Part shown: piece after piece, positions 1 through 12,106 of the stretch
Layout: each line of letters begins with the position of its first letter
Position numbering within the stretch: the stretch's first letter is position 1
From: Gryganskiella cystojenkinii
Taxonomy: Eukaryota; Mortierellomycota; Mortierellomycetes; Mortierellales; Mortierellaceae
NCBI GenBank assembly: GCA_015852425.1
Contig: JAAAIG010000310.1
Location: 9,913 to 39,417, forward strand
DNA: 29,505 bases
Direction: 5' to 3'
Notes under the pieces: generated by a model
What the model saw: the letters and a program-made list of their open reading frames with translations, nothing else
What the model was told of the DNA's origin: nothing
The model's database searches: none
Translations under genes and position numbers: made by a program

Positions 1-467
1 AGTCGTGGATTTGCTCCACATTTCCCTATTCCTTAGACGAACAGGATCTACCTTTCTGTCGCCTCATAAGTAATGAGACGGACCGAGGATCGAAATCTAC
101 GCGACTCTTTTGTTTCCATACTGTCGCACTCCTGGCCCTCTTTCATCTTTGAGAGCGCGCTAACACCTGCTAATTCCCAACTGTGCCATGGCTGCTCCGC
201 CCAATCATGATGCGCCCCTTAAAACAATTAAAAAAAGAATTTGTGCTTGTCACTGCAGTCTAATTCTTTTCATTCTCATCAATACCATTCGTTTATTCAG
301 CTCATTCATTCAGTTCATTCATTCCATCCTCCCTCGTTGCATTCCATTTCTTTTGTTCATTTATCGATCCCACAGGACTATTTCAGGACACAAAAACAAC
401 ACTCCTCTCGAATACTAAAGACGCAACCATCTAGAAACAGCCCAACACTCGACATTTACATTCACAA
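1..467. other. Upstream region and leader of the transporter gene
   Basis: No gene is supported here. The stretch is pyrimidine-rich, with repeated CATT/CATTC units around 296-330 that look like a short microsatellite. The segment just before the ATG at 468 reads ACAAATG, a good fungal start context. Short open frames in this interval (from about 188 and 241) have low-complexity Ser/His/Phe composition and overlap each other, so I treat them as non-coding promoter and 5' leader. No RNA gene was seen. Confidence 0.5.
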
Positions 468-3351
468 ATGTCAAAACGAGCCACCCGGAGCGGAACAGGG
501 TCCAATCCGGTCTCTGATGGTTCAGACGACGAGAACGACTCCTTCTTGAGCTACAATGCCTCGTCAACATCAGTATCGCAAGAACAGAGCCGTTCAGGAT
601 CCCCAGCAAATCGTTACCCTCTTCACTCTATTCGACACCACCATCACACACAGCAGAGTTCGCAAACAACACTCTCAGACTCTGTCCCGTTCGCTTCTTC
701 AGTCGCCAGCACACCAGCCAACCATACGACGATGACCAACACGGGCCAGGATGAGATCACCCTGGCTACGGCAGCCATGGATCCTATCAGCATTCCTGTC
801 GCCTCTGGAGCGGCCACAGCAGCAAAAGGTACAACAGGAGGATCAATTGCCGGAACAGCAACGCCGACGACAGCAACGACAGCCGCCACGTATTCAAAAT
901 GGAGTACCATCGGACACCAACTCTCGTTTCTTGGCACAGGGATCTTCTCGACTTTAGCTGTGCAATGGCTGTACTACCAAGGAGGAGCCTGTAAGAAAAT
1001 CCCTTCTTTCTTCTTTTCTATCCCCCTCTTCCTGGTTTTGTACGTGTCTCCCCGCCTTTCGTTGCAATCTTTTTCTTATGTCTTGCCCTTGCCCTTCCTT
1101 TCTTCTTGCCGGGGCTTTGTTATTCCCAAGCTGCAAGGTCAATTGTCTGGACACATTTCCTTTTCCTTTTTTTTGTATGATGCAAAAAATCCGGGGATCG
1201 AAAAAACGCTAACCCTATTTTTTCCCTTGTTGTATCGTTAACATGTAGCCGGGACTTCCATGCTCACGGTGTTCTTCAATTACATTGGTATGATGTGTGT
1301 GGGTCTGGTTTATGCAGTCCAGACTTGGCTTGCCGATCGACACCAGCGACGCTTGGCGACCACAGGAACTGCAGAGTACAATGTCCTCATGACCGAGACC
1401 AATGATGTGACCGAGCATGTAAGGCTTTCAGAGGTCGAGGGGAGAGATATACCTTTTTGATCTCAGGCAGAATTCCTTTGTTTTTTTAATCAATCACTAA
1501 TTCACAATCTTTTCAACCATTTTTTTTTTTTTTACCTGTAGGATACTTATCGGAACCATGTTGAACTTCTAACTGGAAAGACGAGTAGTGGACTCCGTAA
1601 GCAGCTGGATCACAACAGTAATTCAGGATGCCATGTTTTGGAAGACGAGGAAGAGGATGATGAGAACATTGAGGATATGTTCATTCGGGAACAAAAGGCC
1701 CTAGAAGATCTTGTTGACGAGGAGAAGCAACGACTTCGATTCCACAAGAACAAGCTGGCATTTTCCTCACTCGAGACCGAAGGCAAGAAGTCCTTCACTT
1801 CAAGGTTCGGTCTTCACTGGCCAGTGATCCAGGTTGCGGTGATGGACGTGGTCGCAAACGCGTTGGTCACCGTTGGATTCTTTTACGTTGGCTCTGGGGT
1901 AAGTGGGACAATACCAAGGCTAGAAAACCCTTTTTTTTTATTTTTTATTTTTGCTTCTTTTTATGCCAATGACGAAGTAACAATGAAGCACAGAGGAGAG
2001 GGTGACAACAGGGATGTAAGAACTAACATTCATGCACCTTGCATTTATTTATCTCTCTCTCTCTTTTTTTTTTTTTTTTGTTGCGTTTTTTTTAGATGTA
2101 CCAAGTTATCTACAGTTCAATTGTGATCTGGTGTGCGATCTTGACAAGAATTTTCTTGTCCAGGAAACTCAACAATATTCAATGGGTCGCCATCGTTGGT
2201 GTCACCTTTGGATTGGCGGTCAGTGCTCTGGGAACCGTTCAGGATGCCTCACCGGATGGACCCACACAAACTTGTAAGTGCGTTCGTCTCATTTTTCTAG
2301 CCCAAGCACAAAAATGACTCGCTAAGGATCAAGCCAACGTCCAACATCAACAGTCGCTTTGGACCAATTATTACGACAACGTGCTCACAATCGAATATGC
2401 GTCAACGCGAAAAAGGACAAGCAGGAGGCCTGAGCAAAAAATCCTTTGCTTTGCATAGGAGAGTGCAAGGGGAATCAAAGAAGAATCATTGTCACGGGAG
2501 ACAGGACGACGGGAAAGGCAAGACAACACTTAGCAGAGACAGCGGACGAGTTCGGCTTATGGAAAAAAAGCTGTTTAGCTACGCAAGGACTTTGTTGAAA
2601 GGGGTAAAAATAGGCATAACGAAAATAGCATAACGAATGTCCACAATGCTAACATTGTGTTTACACTTTATAAGTCCTCGAGAAATCGTTTGGAGCATTG
2701 ATCACGTTAGGAGCGACCTTTCTCTATGCATGTGTCTACGTCCTCTCTGACAAGGTCCTCGCAACTTTCAAACCGACTCCTGTTCCCGAGAAGGTCTGTT
2801 CCATGGTCGGAGGTTATGCCTCAGTCTTGACGTTCATCTACTTGTGCGTCCATACCTTCCCTCAGTGGCAAACAGAAGTTGTCGATGTGGTAGAATACCA
2901 TGGAAACAACTGGATCGGAATCATTCTTGTCTATCCTCTGTTGACTATCTCTTCTATGTTGCACTCGCTCAACTATTACGTGCTTCTGTCAAGAATCAAC
3001 AACATTGCAGTCGGCATCTTGCAATCCCTCAGAGCCGTCCTGGTCTTTGTCATGAGTCATTACTTGTTCTGTGGAATCTCGTCAACCCAGTGCTTCAACC
3101 AGTGGAAGTTTGTCTCTGCTATCGTCGTCATTGGCTGCGTGACCTTGTTTAGTTTCAACAGCGCACCCAAGATCGCGGCCTCACCAACATTAAACCCGAC
3201 AAACGACACGGCTAACAATGGTGGTGGTGGTGCTAGTCATTCGACCGGAGCGACGTTTTCCCAGGCTCCCAAGACAGGGGCTCGATCCACGGCCTTACAT
3301 AGAACTCACTCACCGATACCCAGACGCAGCGCGTCCTCTGAATCTCCATAG
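468..3351 (+). CDS. SLC35/DMT-type multi-spanning membrane transporter
   Basis: Five exons give a 634-residue protein: 468-990, 1249-1418, 1542-1898, 2096-2273 and 2675-3351, all with GT-AG introns and matching phases. Residues 1-145 are a Ser/Thr-rich, presumably cytosolic tail. About ten hydrophobic helices follow (two near 148-205, three near 322-405, five near 418-560), the pattern of the drug/metabolite transporter superfamily that includes nucleotide-sugar and SLC35F carriers. A run reading VIYSSIVIWCAILTRIFL followed by a charged residue and a further helix fits the repeat junction of SLC35F-like proteins. Between helices 2 and 3 lies a long, strongly acidic loop. The C-terminus is a Ser/Thr-rich tail. 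The substrate cannot be told from sequence; Golgi/ER or vacuolar membrane location is inferred from the family. The start at 468 is the first ATG in frame with a good context. It is convergent with the FHA-RING gene, with 187 bp between stops. Confidence 0.8.
2274..2674 (+). other. Intron 4 of the transporter gene (401 bp)
   Basis: The donor GTAAGT after 2273 and the acceptor ATAAG before 2675 restore an open frame across two adjoining transmembrane segments. The intron is about twice as long as the gene's other introns (123-258 bp). It contains an unrelated lysine-rich open frame (about 2397-2633) that I treat as chance. No structured RNA was recognised. Confidence 0.7.
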
Positions 3352-3538
3352 CCTCCAATACACTTACAAGTTCATGTGAAAATTACTTTTTTGAATATTT
3401 TACTTCTTTTTTTTTGGGGGGGTATTCTGTCAAGCAGGTTATTGCTGTTCGTAGGCATTATTTTTGCAAATGCAAAACGTTTGCAGAGTGTATTGCAATG
3501 CTTTTATATATATAAGTTTTCCAGCGTGGGTCTTAACG

Positions 3539-6500
3539 TCAGACAACAGCTGACTCGGCCGCAACCCCTTGCTCGGGAAGGATACCCATCAAGTCACTTC
3601 CTCCGACGGCAGCATCTTGACTGCTTCCACTACGACTTTGACTGCTGCTACGACTGCTCGTGCTTCCATTGCTTCTACTGCTACTTGCACGATGATCGTT
3701 GCTATGTCCCCCTCGCATATCATCGATCTCTCCGTCCCTTTCTGAGACTGCACCCAAATCTGACTGACCCGAATGACTCGTCGCCGTCCTTGAGCTCGAA
3801 AGCAACAACGGTGGTGTCATCACCAAGGTCTTGCCCAAGACTTCCGTTCCGGTACTCTGGTTCTGATGAGCGGTCGTGCCTGTCAGAGAAGTAGGTGAAG
3901 TTGCAGAGTTGGAGTTTGTCCGGCTTCGGTTGCGGTGTGGGATCGTGATGTTACGTACAAAATTTTGTGCTCCTCGGAGCATATGGCCAACGTGATTCGA
4001 GGGACTGACCGATCCATGATGTTGTTGTGAGGAAGAGGGTGAGTTGTCGGATTGTGGACTTGAACTGGAAGGGGTAGCGAATGGGATTGGGGTCACTCCA
4101 AAGCTTGAGACAAACATGGGCGGTGATGGCGCCATCAAGAACGCGGATGAAGGTGATTGTTGTCCAGGCGAATTTACAGAGGTGGAAGAGGCGGTTCGTG
4201 AAATGGCCAATGGCGCAGTTGTTGCGGCAGAACGGCGTCCCTGCTGCTGACTCGGTGAGGATGGCAACGAAGGCGAGGTAGAAGTTGGGGGAGGCTGAAG
4301 GTTCATTGCTTGTGCTTCATTGACCTCGTCTACCTGCATGGGCTCTACTGGGGATCCAATCGTTTCTTGTGGCAGGAAGGGCTCATTTGGTGGCGTCGAA
4401 GCGACAACAATCTCCATAGCGCTGGACGTGGTCTCTACCGGTTGAGCAACCGTTCCTAGTTCCTGCTGCCGTACTGCGTCCGGTTCCTGTGCAATTTCTT
4501 GTGGTCCACCCCTCACCTCAGGCGGAACAATGTCTACAACCAATTGAAAAAGTTATACCCAAGTGTCAATGAACCATTCAAATCATCTCTTTCTTCTAAT
4601 ACACTCAAAAATGCAAGGTGGACGTTGCTGCGCTGACTTACTTTCTGCAGGCAGTTCGGCCGGCTCCTCGATAGGGTCATCAATCTCAACAGTATCATCC
4701 AGATCAGCATACGTTCGACAAAGTGGACAGTGGAATCCTGGGTGATGCTGAATCAACATGGGTCGGATACACTTGTAGTGGTACACATGGGAGCAGGGCG
4801 CGACAAAGAGTGACTGGAAGGATGCGATTCGGAAGAGGCAGATACAGCAGTCTGTCGAGTTCGCTGCATCCGCTGTGGTCAGGGAGCGAATCGCCTTGAG
4901 AGTGTTCATTCTGAAGGGGTTCGCCTTTTGTTGCCAGGATCTGTTCAACTCGAGTCTCATTTTGACACATCGGTAGATTTCTACAATATTTCGAAAATAA
5001 TGCGCAAAGCCGCAAAGGCGAATAATATACCAAGTTGTCAGCACTAGTAAGCTTTTGAAAATAAACTTCCAGGCACCGTGATCGGTATGTCCAAACGGAG
5101 ACAAGACGGATGTCATGCAGTCGACAGCGATGGGTTTTCCAGAGAGAACATAGGTTGATGTCTTTTTCTTTTTTCTCTCGGGTCAGGCAGACCTTGTGAC
5201 CACAATTTTTTTTAAGCTCCACATAATTTTTCTCCTTATCGCTCTTTGATGTTCTCCACATTGTCCGTCTGCCTGTGTCCGTCAGAGTAGGGCTGTTGAT
5301 CCTTGTGTACCATTAACTTGGAAACCGGAATGAGCTTTTCCTGTTAGATTCGCACCCCGTGCAGGAGTGAAAAAGTCAACAAGCAATTACCTTGAGTGCC
5401 ACCTTGGTAATCTACTCCCAGTTGGATCACATCGCCATCCTTGAGTGGCGTTGGTTTGGATTCGACTCCTGGGGGTGAGAGCCGAGCATGGTTAAGAAAG
5501 GTTCCTGAAGACGATTTTGTGTCGCGGATAAAGAACTAGATGGCATAAAAAATGGAATGTGAGTGTCAGTTCTTTAGCATCTTTTTTTTCAGTTGTTGTT
5601 GGTTCATGCAATCTCACCCCTTCTTGTGATCACAAAGAAAAAAAAACGAGAGCCAAGCGGGTGCATCGAGGAAGAAAAGTGGAAGGAGAGACGACCGCAA
5701 ACTGCACCACACGGCCTCTATCTTTTCGCTCACAACAATCTCTGTGTTTCCATTTCCATCCTTCTCCCCCGCTTGTCTCTGTTTTATCCTTCGTCACGTC
5801 CGAGCACAACACAAGCAGACCAGTTGATTCGACTCGTTAGGGAGAAGTATATAAAAAAAGAAACCTTTTTTTTGTGTCCATCATGTCATTCAACGATCTG
5901 AGGGAAATAAAAAATATGCGCTTGACAGACTTGACTGATCTCTGCGTGTCTGTCTCCCTTATTTCTGCATGACTTCAACCAAACGGCCATAAGTCAGTTC
6001 AGGACCGGGTCTAGTCCCTTTTTGGCGAATACCCCCTTCGTCACCTCTCAGATCTTTCTTGCTCCACACACACCTTTGCTCTTTCTCTGCAGATACATTT
6101 CGCGCACTTTGCCCCCCCAGCCAGGTCAAAGTTGTCCCATCACACCGACAGAGCTGAAAGAGTTGAGGCGAAGGACCCTGAACAAGCAAATCCCAGAGAG
6201 AAGAGATTACAAAAAATAGAGCTCCAGGAGTGACAGATAAAAACAAAAAAATAAAAAAAGTGAGCAGTCGATTAACCCCGAGTTACAAAACGAACGAGAG
6301 ATATGCATGCTTGTGGGTGTGTTGCGGCGAGCGAAATGGATCCATGATGCTGGTTACTGCCTTCCTCTCTTCTTTTTTGTTGCCCCAGAACGGAGTGAGG
6401 TCAGAGCGTGTGCCTTTTGGGACTCCTGCAGCTCTGGCTTATTTTTTCTTTTATCTTTTGGAGGTTGCTGTTTGTTGCTGTCAGTTGGGTGGTGTTTGTC

Positions 6501-7452
6501 CATTCGCGTGCGCGCTTCCTTGCACTTGGGCTGACTCTCTTTTTGCTGTTTGGTTGGTGTAGTTGCTGCTCGTTGATGTCTGGCCAGTGCGACCTCGTGA
6601 ACGTGAATTCAAATAATACTGAGTGGACAGAGAGACAGAGACAACAAAAGGGATCTGGGTTTTTGGTTGGCTGATTCGGTTGTGTTGGTTGCTTTGGTTG
6701 GTTCGCCCAGGTGGTGACCGCGAACCAAAGCCCCTTCATCTTTTCTCCGTGTGTTTGTTTCCTTGACTGATATTTTGGTCATCAGGACGTCTTTTTTTGT
6801 TCCTAGGTCCAGTCCAAAAGTGGTTGCATCCGAACCATGACAACATCAAAACGACTCTATGAACCCAAGTAAAGAAATATGAACCCGTGCCTCTCCTGCA
6901 CCACCAAGACCAATCAACAAAGTAAAACAACTCCACCTATGCACGCTTACACCCTTTGTGTACCAGTGGGTGTGTGTGTTCGTGCGTGAGTGTTGGCCAC
7001 CAAAAGCAAGAGTTTCAAAAAAAAGAAAGGACTGAGCGAATGATGATCCAATCTCCGACTTGTCCGAAAAGAACTTTTTTTTTCCACACACCTCAGAAAG
7101 AAGAAGAACAGAGGTGAAGAAGTGAGAGAATAAAGCATACCTTGCCACTCTCAGTGTAGATCTCGGCATGGCCACGGGAGACGACCTTGGACTTGAAGGT
7201 GACACGGTTAGGAAGAGCTTGTTTGTCTGTGAAGCGACCAATCTTGATCACGAAACCCTCGGGTACGTCCTTGTCGACGACCTCAAAGTGAAGGGATCGA
7301 GGCGCGTCCAGGTGGGGGACGATGCGGATATGAGGGAGAGCAGCAGTGGAGGATGCGCCAGCAGGTGTCGAGGGTTGTTCGGTTGTAGGCGAGGATACCG
7401 GGGCAGCAGCAGAAGCGGAAGCTGTGGCGGCGTGGCCATGCTGGGAGCTCAT
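3539..7452 (-). CDS. dma1: FHA-RING E3 ubiquitin ligase, Dma1/CHFR type
   Basis: Four exons on the minus strand (7452-7141, 5535-5391, 4980-4642, 4533-3539) give 596 residues. An FHA domain spans about residues 45-150, with the phosphothreonine-binding core SRGH at 92-95 and the downstream SSSGTFLNH. A C3H2C3 RING follows: C197, C200, C215, H217, H220, C223, C237, C240. FHA followed by RING is the architecture of yeast Dma1/Dma2, S. pombe Dma1 and animal CHFR/RNF8, which bind phosphorylated partners and ubiquitinate them in mitotic checkpoint and septin/SIN control. Unusually, about 330 residues of Ser/Pro/Gln-rich low-complexity tail follow the RING, and a 1.6 kb intron splits the FHA domain. 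The ATG at 7452 is chosen because upstream in-frame sequence is a CT-rich leader encoding only low-complexity residues. The symbol rests on domain architecture. Confidence 0.87.
5536..7140 (-). other. Very long (1605 bp) intron inside the FHA-coding region
   Basis: The donor GTATGC at 7140 and the acceptor CATCTAG ending at 5536 join two halves of the FHA domain with unbroken phase (GK followed by FFIRD). Because FHA sequence is continuous across the junction, no exon is missing. The neighbouring genes' coding introns are mostly 85-140 bp. A possible branch site (AACTGAC) lies about 30 bases before the acceptor. Inside are pyrimidine tracts and a short GT-rich run near 6968-6990. I found no convincing gene, tRNA or box C/D pair on either strand. 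Confidence 0.75.
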
Positions 7453-8697
7453 GCTGGACAGGGTTAGAGGGAATGGGACGAGGAAAGGCAGCTTGTGAGA
7501 GAATGGAAGGGAGATGAATAGGAGTGAGGAATGACGAAAGCAAACGGGTTGATGGACGGAGGGATGGAAGGAAAAGAGAGGTGAATGGATGGAAGGAAAA
7601 GAAAGAGAGAGAGGGAAGGGAATACAGTAGGCGAGAGATGTGAAAGGAGGGAAGAGAACGAGAGGCAGAGAGGCAGAAAAAAACAAAGGGGAATGGATGG
7701 AGAGAAACGATGGTTCAAACAATTTACATGGTTCTAGCACAGACTTTTTTTTTTTCTATTCTTTGACTTTGATTGCAATTTGTGTCCAAAAGATTGAATA
7801 TCTTTTTGGTGTTTGTTTTCTTTGTTGTCTTTCTGTGTCTGTTCGTCTCTTTTTCTTTTTGTCTCCACAAATCCTTCTAGTTGAGGGTTCTTGCTTTACC
7901 TCTTGTTTGGTACGCCTGCCGGAATGGTTCCTTTCAGTAATTGCGTTTCCCTTCCATCTCTCTCTTTTTCCTTTAGCGTTTTTGGCCGCTAGGACATCCT
8001 CCTCCCCCAAACGTGAGGATAGGTCAAGGAAAATAAAATAAAAAATTACTGCCCTGTCTCTGTCTGCTGGCCTTTATTCAATCTTCATCACTCATTCCGT
8101 ATTCCTCAAAACGGACCTTCTTTACCTCGACCCATATCTCTCTTTTCCCTCTATTCTTTCTTTCTTTGTTCGCTCACACGAACGCGCACTGTTCTCTGAA
8201 AACCTTTGGTTCTTTATTTGAAATCGAGGATTGCTTCAAGAGAAACAAATCTTAGACACAAAAAAACAAAAAAAAAAAAAACCAGAAAGAGGCACGACGT
8301 CAAAAAACAACAAACAGTAACAGTCATCTTTTCTAATCACCTAAAACTTTAGTAGTGCGTCATAGACAAAAAACAAAAAAGAGAGAGAAAGAAAGCGAGC
8401 GAGCGAGAGAGAGATCATGGCCGGTTCGTGAGTCTTTTTATTATAAAAATACAAGGTTTGCTTTGGAGACCAAGCAGTAAAAAAAAGGAAAGAGAAGAGG
8501 AGCTGTAGCTGAAGGAATGCTGAAAAAGATAGTAGGTAGTATTCGGATTGATATAAAAGTACAATGGTCGCTTTACAAGAAGGGCACAAACCGAGAAAAA
8601 ATTACGATATTGAAAGAGTGGAGGAGAGAAAAAAATAAAATCGAAACGGGTACTGTAGAAAGTCGTCGTGACGTTGGAGAATTACGGTTTCGGATTT
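7453..8697. other. Intergenic: FHA-RING leader/promoter and ABCF 3' flank
   Basis: No gene is supported. From 7453 to about 7720 the minus strand is almost pure pyrimidine, with a repeated GGATGGAAGGAAAAGA-type unit (plus-strand reading) near 7561-7605, and is probably the FHA-RING mRNA leader. A GAGC/GA microsatellite lies at about 8381-8414. The remainder is AT-rich with T and A runs and should hold the promoter of the FHA-RING gene and the 3' end of the ABCF transcript. No clear polyadenylation hexamer was found for the latter. Confidence 0.5.
8381..8414. repeat. GA/GAGC microsatellite
   Basis: A short purine run of GAGA, GAAA and three to four GAGC units in succession is seen directly. 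It is non-coding and lies between the ABCF stop and the FHA-RING promoter. Confidence 0.7.
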
Positions 8698-11509
8698 TTA
8701 GATGGGGCGACCGGCACCTCCACGCATACCCTTCTTGTTCTCGACCACGACGGTCTTGACATACTCGTCGACACCACCCTCGAGTCGGATCAACTTGCCA
8801 TTCTTGACCCTGTACACAACCCCGGCTTCCTCCTGAGCCCTCAACACATCCTCCTCTTCCTCACCATCAGAGTCCTCCTCAGGGTTCTCGCAGACAGCCT
8901 TGACAAAGTAAGCATCGTGGGAGACAAGTACCACAGCTCCTGTGTACTCCTTCAACGCGACCACAAGACCCTCGATCGTTGCCATATCTAAATGGTTCGT
9001 GATCTCATCCAGCAACAGGATCTGAGGTCCACCATGGACACAGATCGCCAGCGCGACGCGAGCCTTTTGACCTCCGGACAAGGTCGACATGGGCAAGACC
9101 GCACAGGGACCGGCAATACCGAATGAGCCAAGGTACTTGCGCGCCATCGGCTCAGACTTGTAATCGTCCGGGAAGGTATCGATCAAGTACTGCATCGCGG
9201 ATTTGGTCGAGTAACCTTCCAACTTGTCAACGTTATGCTGCGAAAAGTAACCAATTTTGACCAAGGACGAGAATCGTTCAACTGTACCCGTGGTAGGCTG
9301 GAGATCTCCAGCGAGCAACGAGATCAAAGTTGATTTACCGCATCCGTTGGGTCCCAAGAGCGCGATACGAGAGGAATGATGGAGTGACAGACTAACGTTC
9401 TGGATGACGGGACCGGTTTTCCGCTGCGCGGCACCAGGGTAAGAGAACGTGACGTTGTTAAGTGAGAGAAGCGTCGTGGGGTTACCACGAAGTTCCTTGG
9501 GTTCCGGAAGAGGGATCGTGACCGATGGCTCGGGGACCTCACGCTCGACCTTGATACCCAGTTGCAGATGGTATCCATGCACGTATGACTGTTTCAACCG
9601 TTTGCCGTTTTCCAACTTGTTGTGACCTGCGAGACGATCCAGTTTCTAAGGTAGAGAGGCAGCAGAACGGTATAACAGTGAGTTGACATTCGTTGAAAAG
9701 AGAGGGGAAAAAAATCCCATTTATAGGTCAATTGCAAACAATTTTCATCCTCACCTTTTGACGAGACGCAATGACAGCTCCACGCTTATCATCTCCAGTC
9801 TTGCCCATGATCTGACGTTGCTTGTTGATGGTCTCTTGAACATGTTTCCGCTTCTTCTCCAACGCCGAGGCGATCCGATCTTTCATCTTGGCCTTATCCT
9901 CCATCTTCATCTCATATTCGTCATAGTTGCCGGGGTAATAAGTCAGCTGGTGGTCACGTAATCGGACAATCTCTTGAGAGACTGTGTTCAAGAAGTTACG
10001 ATCGTGCGATACTACAACGACGGTCTGGTCTTCGCTCAGGTTCTCAAGCAGGTAGGTCTGCAACCAGATAATCGCAGGCAAATCCAAATGGCTAAGAGAG
10101 AGTATCAAAGAAAAAGAGGAAGTAGTGGGTTAGCTCACTGTGTATAATTTGATCCGCACATGTGTTCACCACAAAAAAAAAACATACTTGGTAGGCTCAT
10201 CGAGCAAAAGCAAGTCCGGTTTCAAGAACAAGGCTTGAGCGAGCGCAATACGCATCTTCCAACCTCCAGAAAAGTTCCTAATCGCCAAATCCTGGTTCGC
10301 AGGCGAGAACCCCAAACCTCGGAGCAATTCACGAGCCCGGGCTTCTGCGGAGTCGGCCTCGATCTGTTGCAACTTCACAAAGACGTTTTCGAGCATCTCG
10401 TGGGCCAGGCTCATGACTTCCAAAGACGGCTCAACACCCGTGATCGGAACATCCTCAAAGGCCTGCTGAGCATCCTTCTCCTCCACCTCGACTACCAACA
10501 ACAGCTCACGCGCCTCGGCACCTCGTTTGCCCGATCGACGGATCGCTAACTTTTGTTGCGCGGCAAGCTTGACCTTCATGCGGTCCCATTCGAGCTTCTT
10601 GATACACTTGACTAGTTGCTTTGGGTACTTGTTCATGGCCTCCTGCAACAGCCTGGACTCGGACATCAACAGCGTCCGCTCCGTGTCGGCCTTGAGAACT
10701 GTCTCGAGCACGGTCTGATCCTCGGGGGTTTCGGACGGCAATTGTTCGATGTAAAGCGTCCTCAAGTTCAAGGGGAACCCAATCAATTCACCGTAACCGA
10801 TAGCCTTGAGCAAAGTCGATTTACCGGTACCGTTTCGTCCAATGAGCCCGTACATGTATCCAGCTTTGAACCAGAGACGAGCATCCTTCAGGAGCGGACG
10901 ATCGCCGATCGTGATATTGACCTGCTTGAGATCGACTTCCTTGGAGAGCGTCGAGAGCGTCTCCTCGTGGAAGCGCGACTGCTGAGAATACGCCTCGAGA
11001 GTGTTGTTCAAGGGACCGGAGAGAGCAGCAACAGAGTCGGGGTCCACCGCAGGACTCTCAGATCCAGTCGGTGTGGCGGTTCCAGAGGATTTCGCGGCGA
11101 GCTTCTTGGCGGCCTTGGTCATCTTGACGGGCTTGGTCTTGAAGGGCTTCTTGGCGGAGTCCTTTTTGGCGGAGGTAGAACCCTCCTTGTCAGAGGAATC
11201 ACTCGATCCTTCCTTGTCCTGGATAGAGAGATCATCGAGGGTCTTGTCGAGTTTCACAAGCGTTGACGGTGATGATCCAGCTGCTGATGAGGATGAAAAC
11301 TGACCGGCAAAGGAGGCGTAAAAGGCATCGAGTTTCGCGATATCCTCAACTCCGGCATCGACCAAAAAGTGCTCAGTCTCCTCGCGAAGGGATTCGACCG
11401 AGGAAAAAGCCTGACCGTCGATAACGGAGGAGAGGTACTCCTGAACGTCGTCATCGAGAGCCACGCTGGCGGGCAATCGGGCTATGAACGTCTTGGATGA
11501 CACGGGCAT
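8698..11509 (-). CDS. ABCF-type twin-cassette ATPase (Gcn20/Arb1-like family)
   Basis: Three exons (11509-10188, 10091-9755, 9645-8698) encode 868 residues with no transmembrane segments. Two ABC cassettes are plain: cassette 1 has Walker A GRNGTGKST (224-232), signature SGGWK (414-418), Walker B DEPT (437-440) and H-loop His470; cassette 2 has GPNGCGKST (651-659), signature LSGGQ (742-746), DEIT (766-769) and His796. The first 65 residues resemble the small helical N-domain of ABCF3/Gcn20, followed by a Lys/Ser-rich linker. Known ABCF proteins act on ribosomes: translation control, ribosome assembly or rescue of stalled elongation. Which ABCF subgroup this is cannot be settled by eye. Start ATG 11509 has the context ACAATG; upstream in-frame sequence has no ATG. 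The second cassette has Ile in place of the usual Pro after the catalytic Glu. Confidence 0.9.
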
Positions 11510-12106
11510 TGTCGTAGTTGTGGGGAAAGAGAGAGTGTGTGTTTGGGAAGGAGAGAAAAGTGTATGTGCTTCGCCCAATTACTTGATTTGGGTAGATTGT
11601 CTTCTTGGATAAGTATGTAAGGTATAGTATATCCCCCTTGCTGTGCAGTTGAGGAGTAAGGAGTGGGGTACGAATGGAGCAAAAAAAAGTAATGAATGAG
11701 TGTTGCAATGGAGCAAAGTCGTGAGAGATGAGAAAAAGAAGTTAGCACAGACCTTAATTTTTGGTCGCATTAAATACATATAAAAAATAGCAGTCCCCGC
11801 AGTTTTGTAGAAAACTCCAAACCCTCCATTCACCGCAGAAATTTTTCTTTACGTGTTTCTTGGCTCTTTTTGCCTTCCGAAAGCTAATTACGATCCAGTT
11901 GCCCGCCGCAGATAAAAAAAACCCGGACGGAGCTTTTTTCTCTGTTCGCTTACGTTTCTTATACGCGTCATTTACCTCCATCCGTTCAGCTGCACCGTCG
12001 ATCCTTTCTGTTGCCCCTCATCCCCCTTATTTCAAGCTTTTAATTTGGTGCTTTTTCTTTGTTCTTTTTATTGTGTGTCGGTGAAAGGTTCCATTCGCAA
12101 ATGAGT
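11510..12106. promoter_or_regulatory. ABCF upstream region
   Basis: This is a 597 bp gap between the ABCF start and the stop of the next minus-strand gene. It is AT-rich, with a TATATG/TTTAAT patch on the minus strand near 11765-11785 and pyrimidine-rich minus-strand sequence just before the ABCF ATG. Open frames here are short and low in complexity. It presumably holds the ABCF promoter and the 3' end of the neighbour. No RNA gene was seen. Confidence 0.45.

Noticed and set aside
2397..2633. Lysine-rich open frame in intron 4 of the transporter gene
   Set aside because: Both borders are good splice sites that join conserved membrane segments; the frame has no start context and no recognisable features.
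5559..5901. Overlapping short open frames in the long FHA intron
   Set aside because: They have low complexity and occur in several frames at once; the FHA domain is already complete across the intron.
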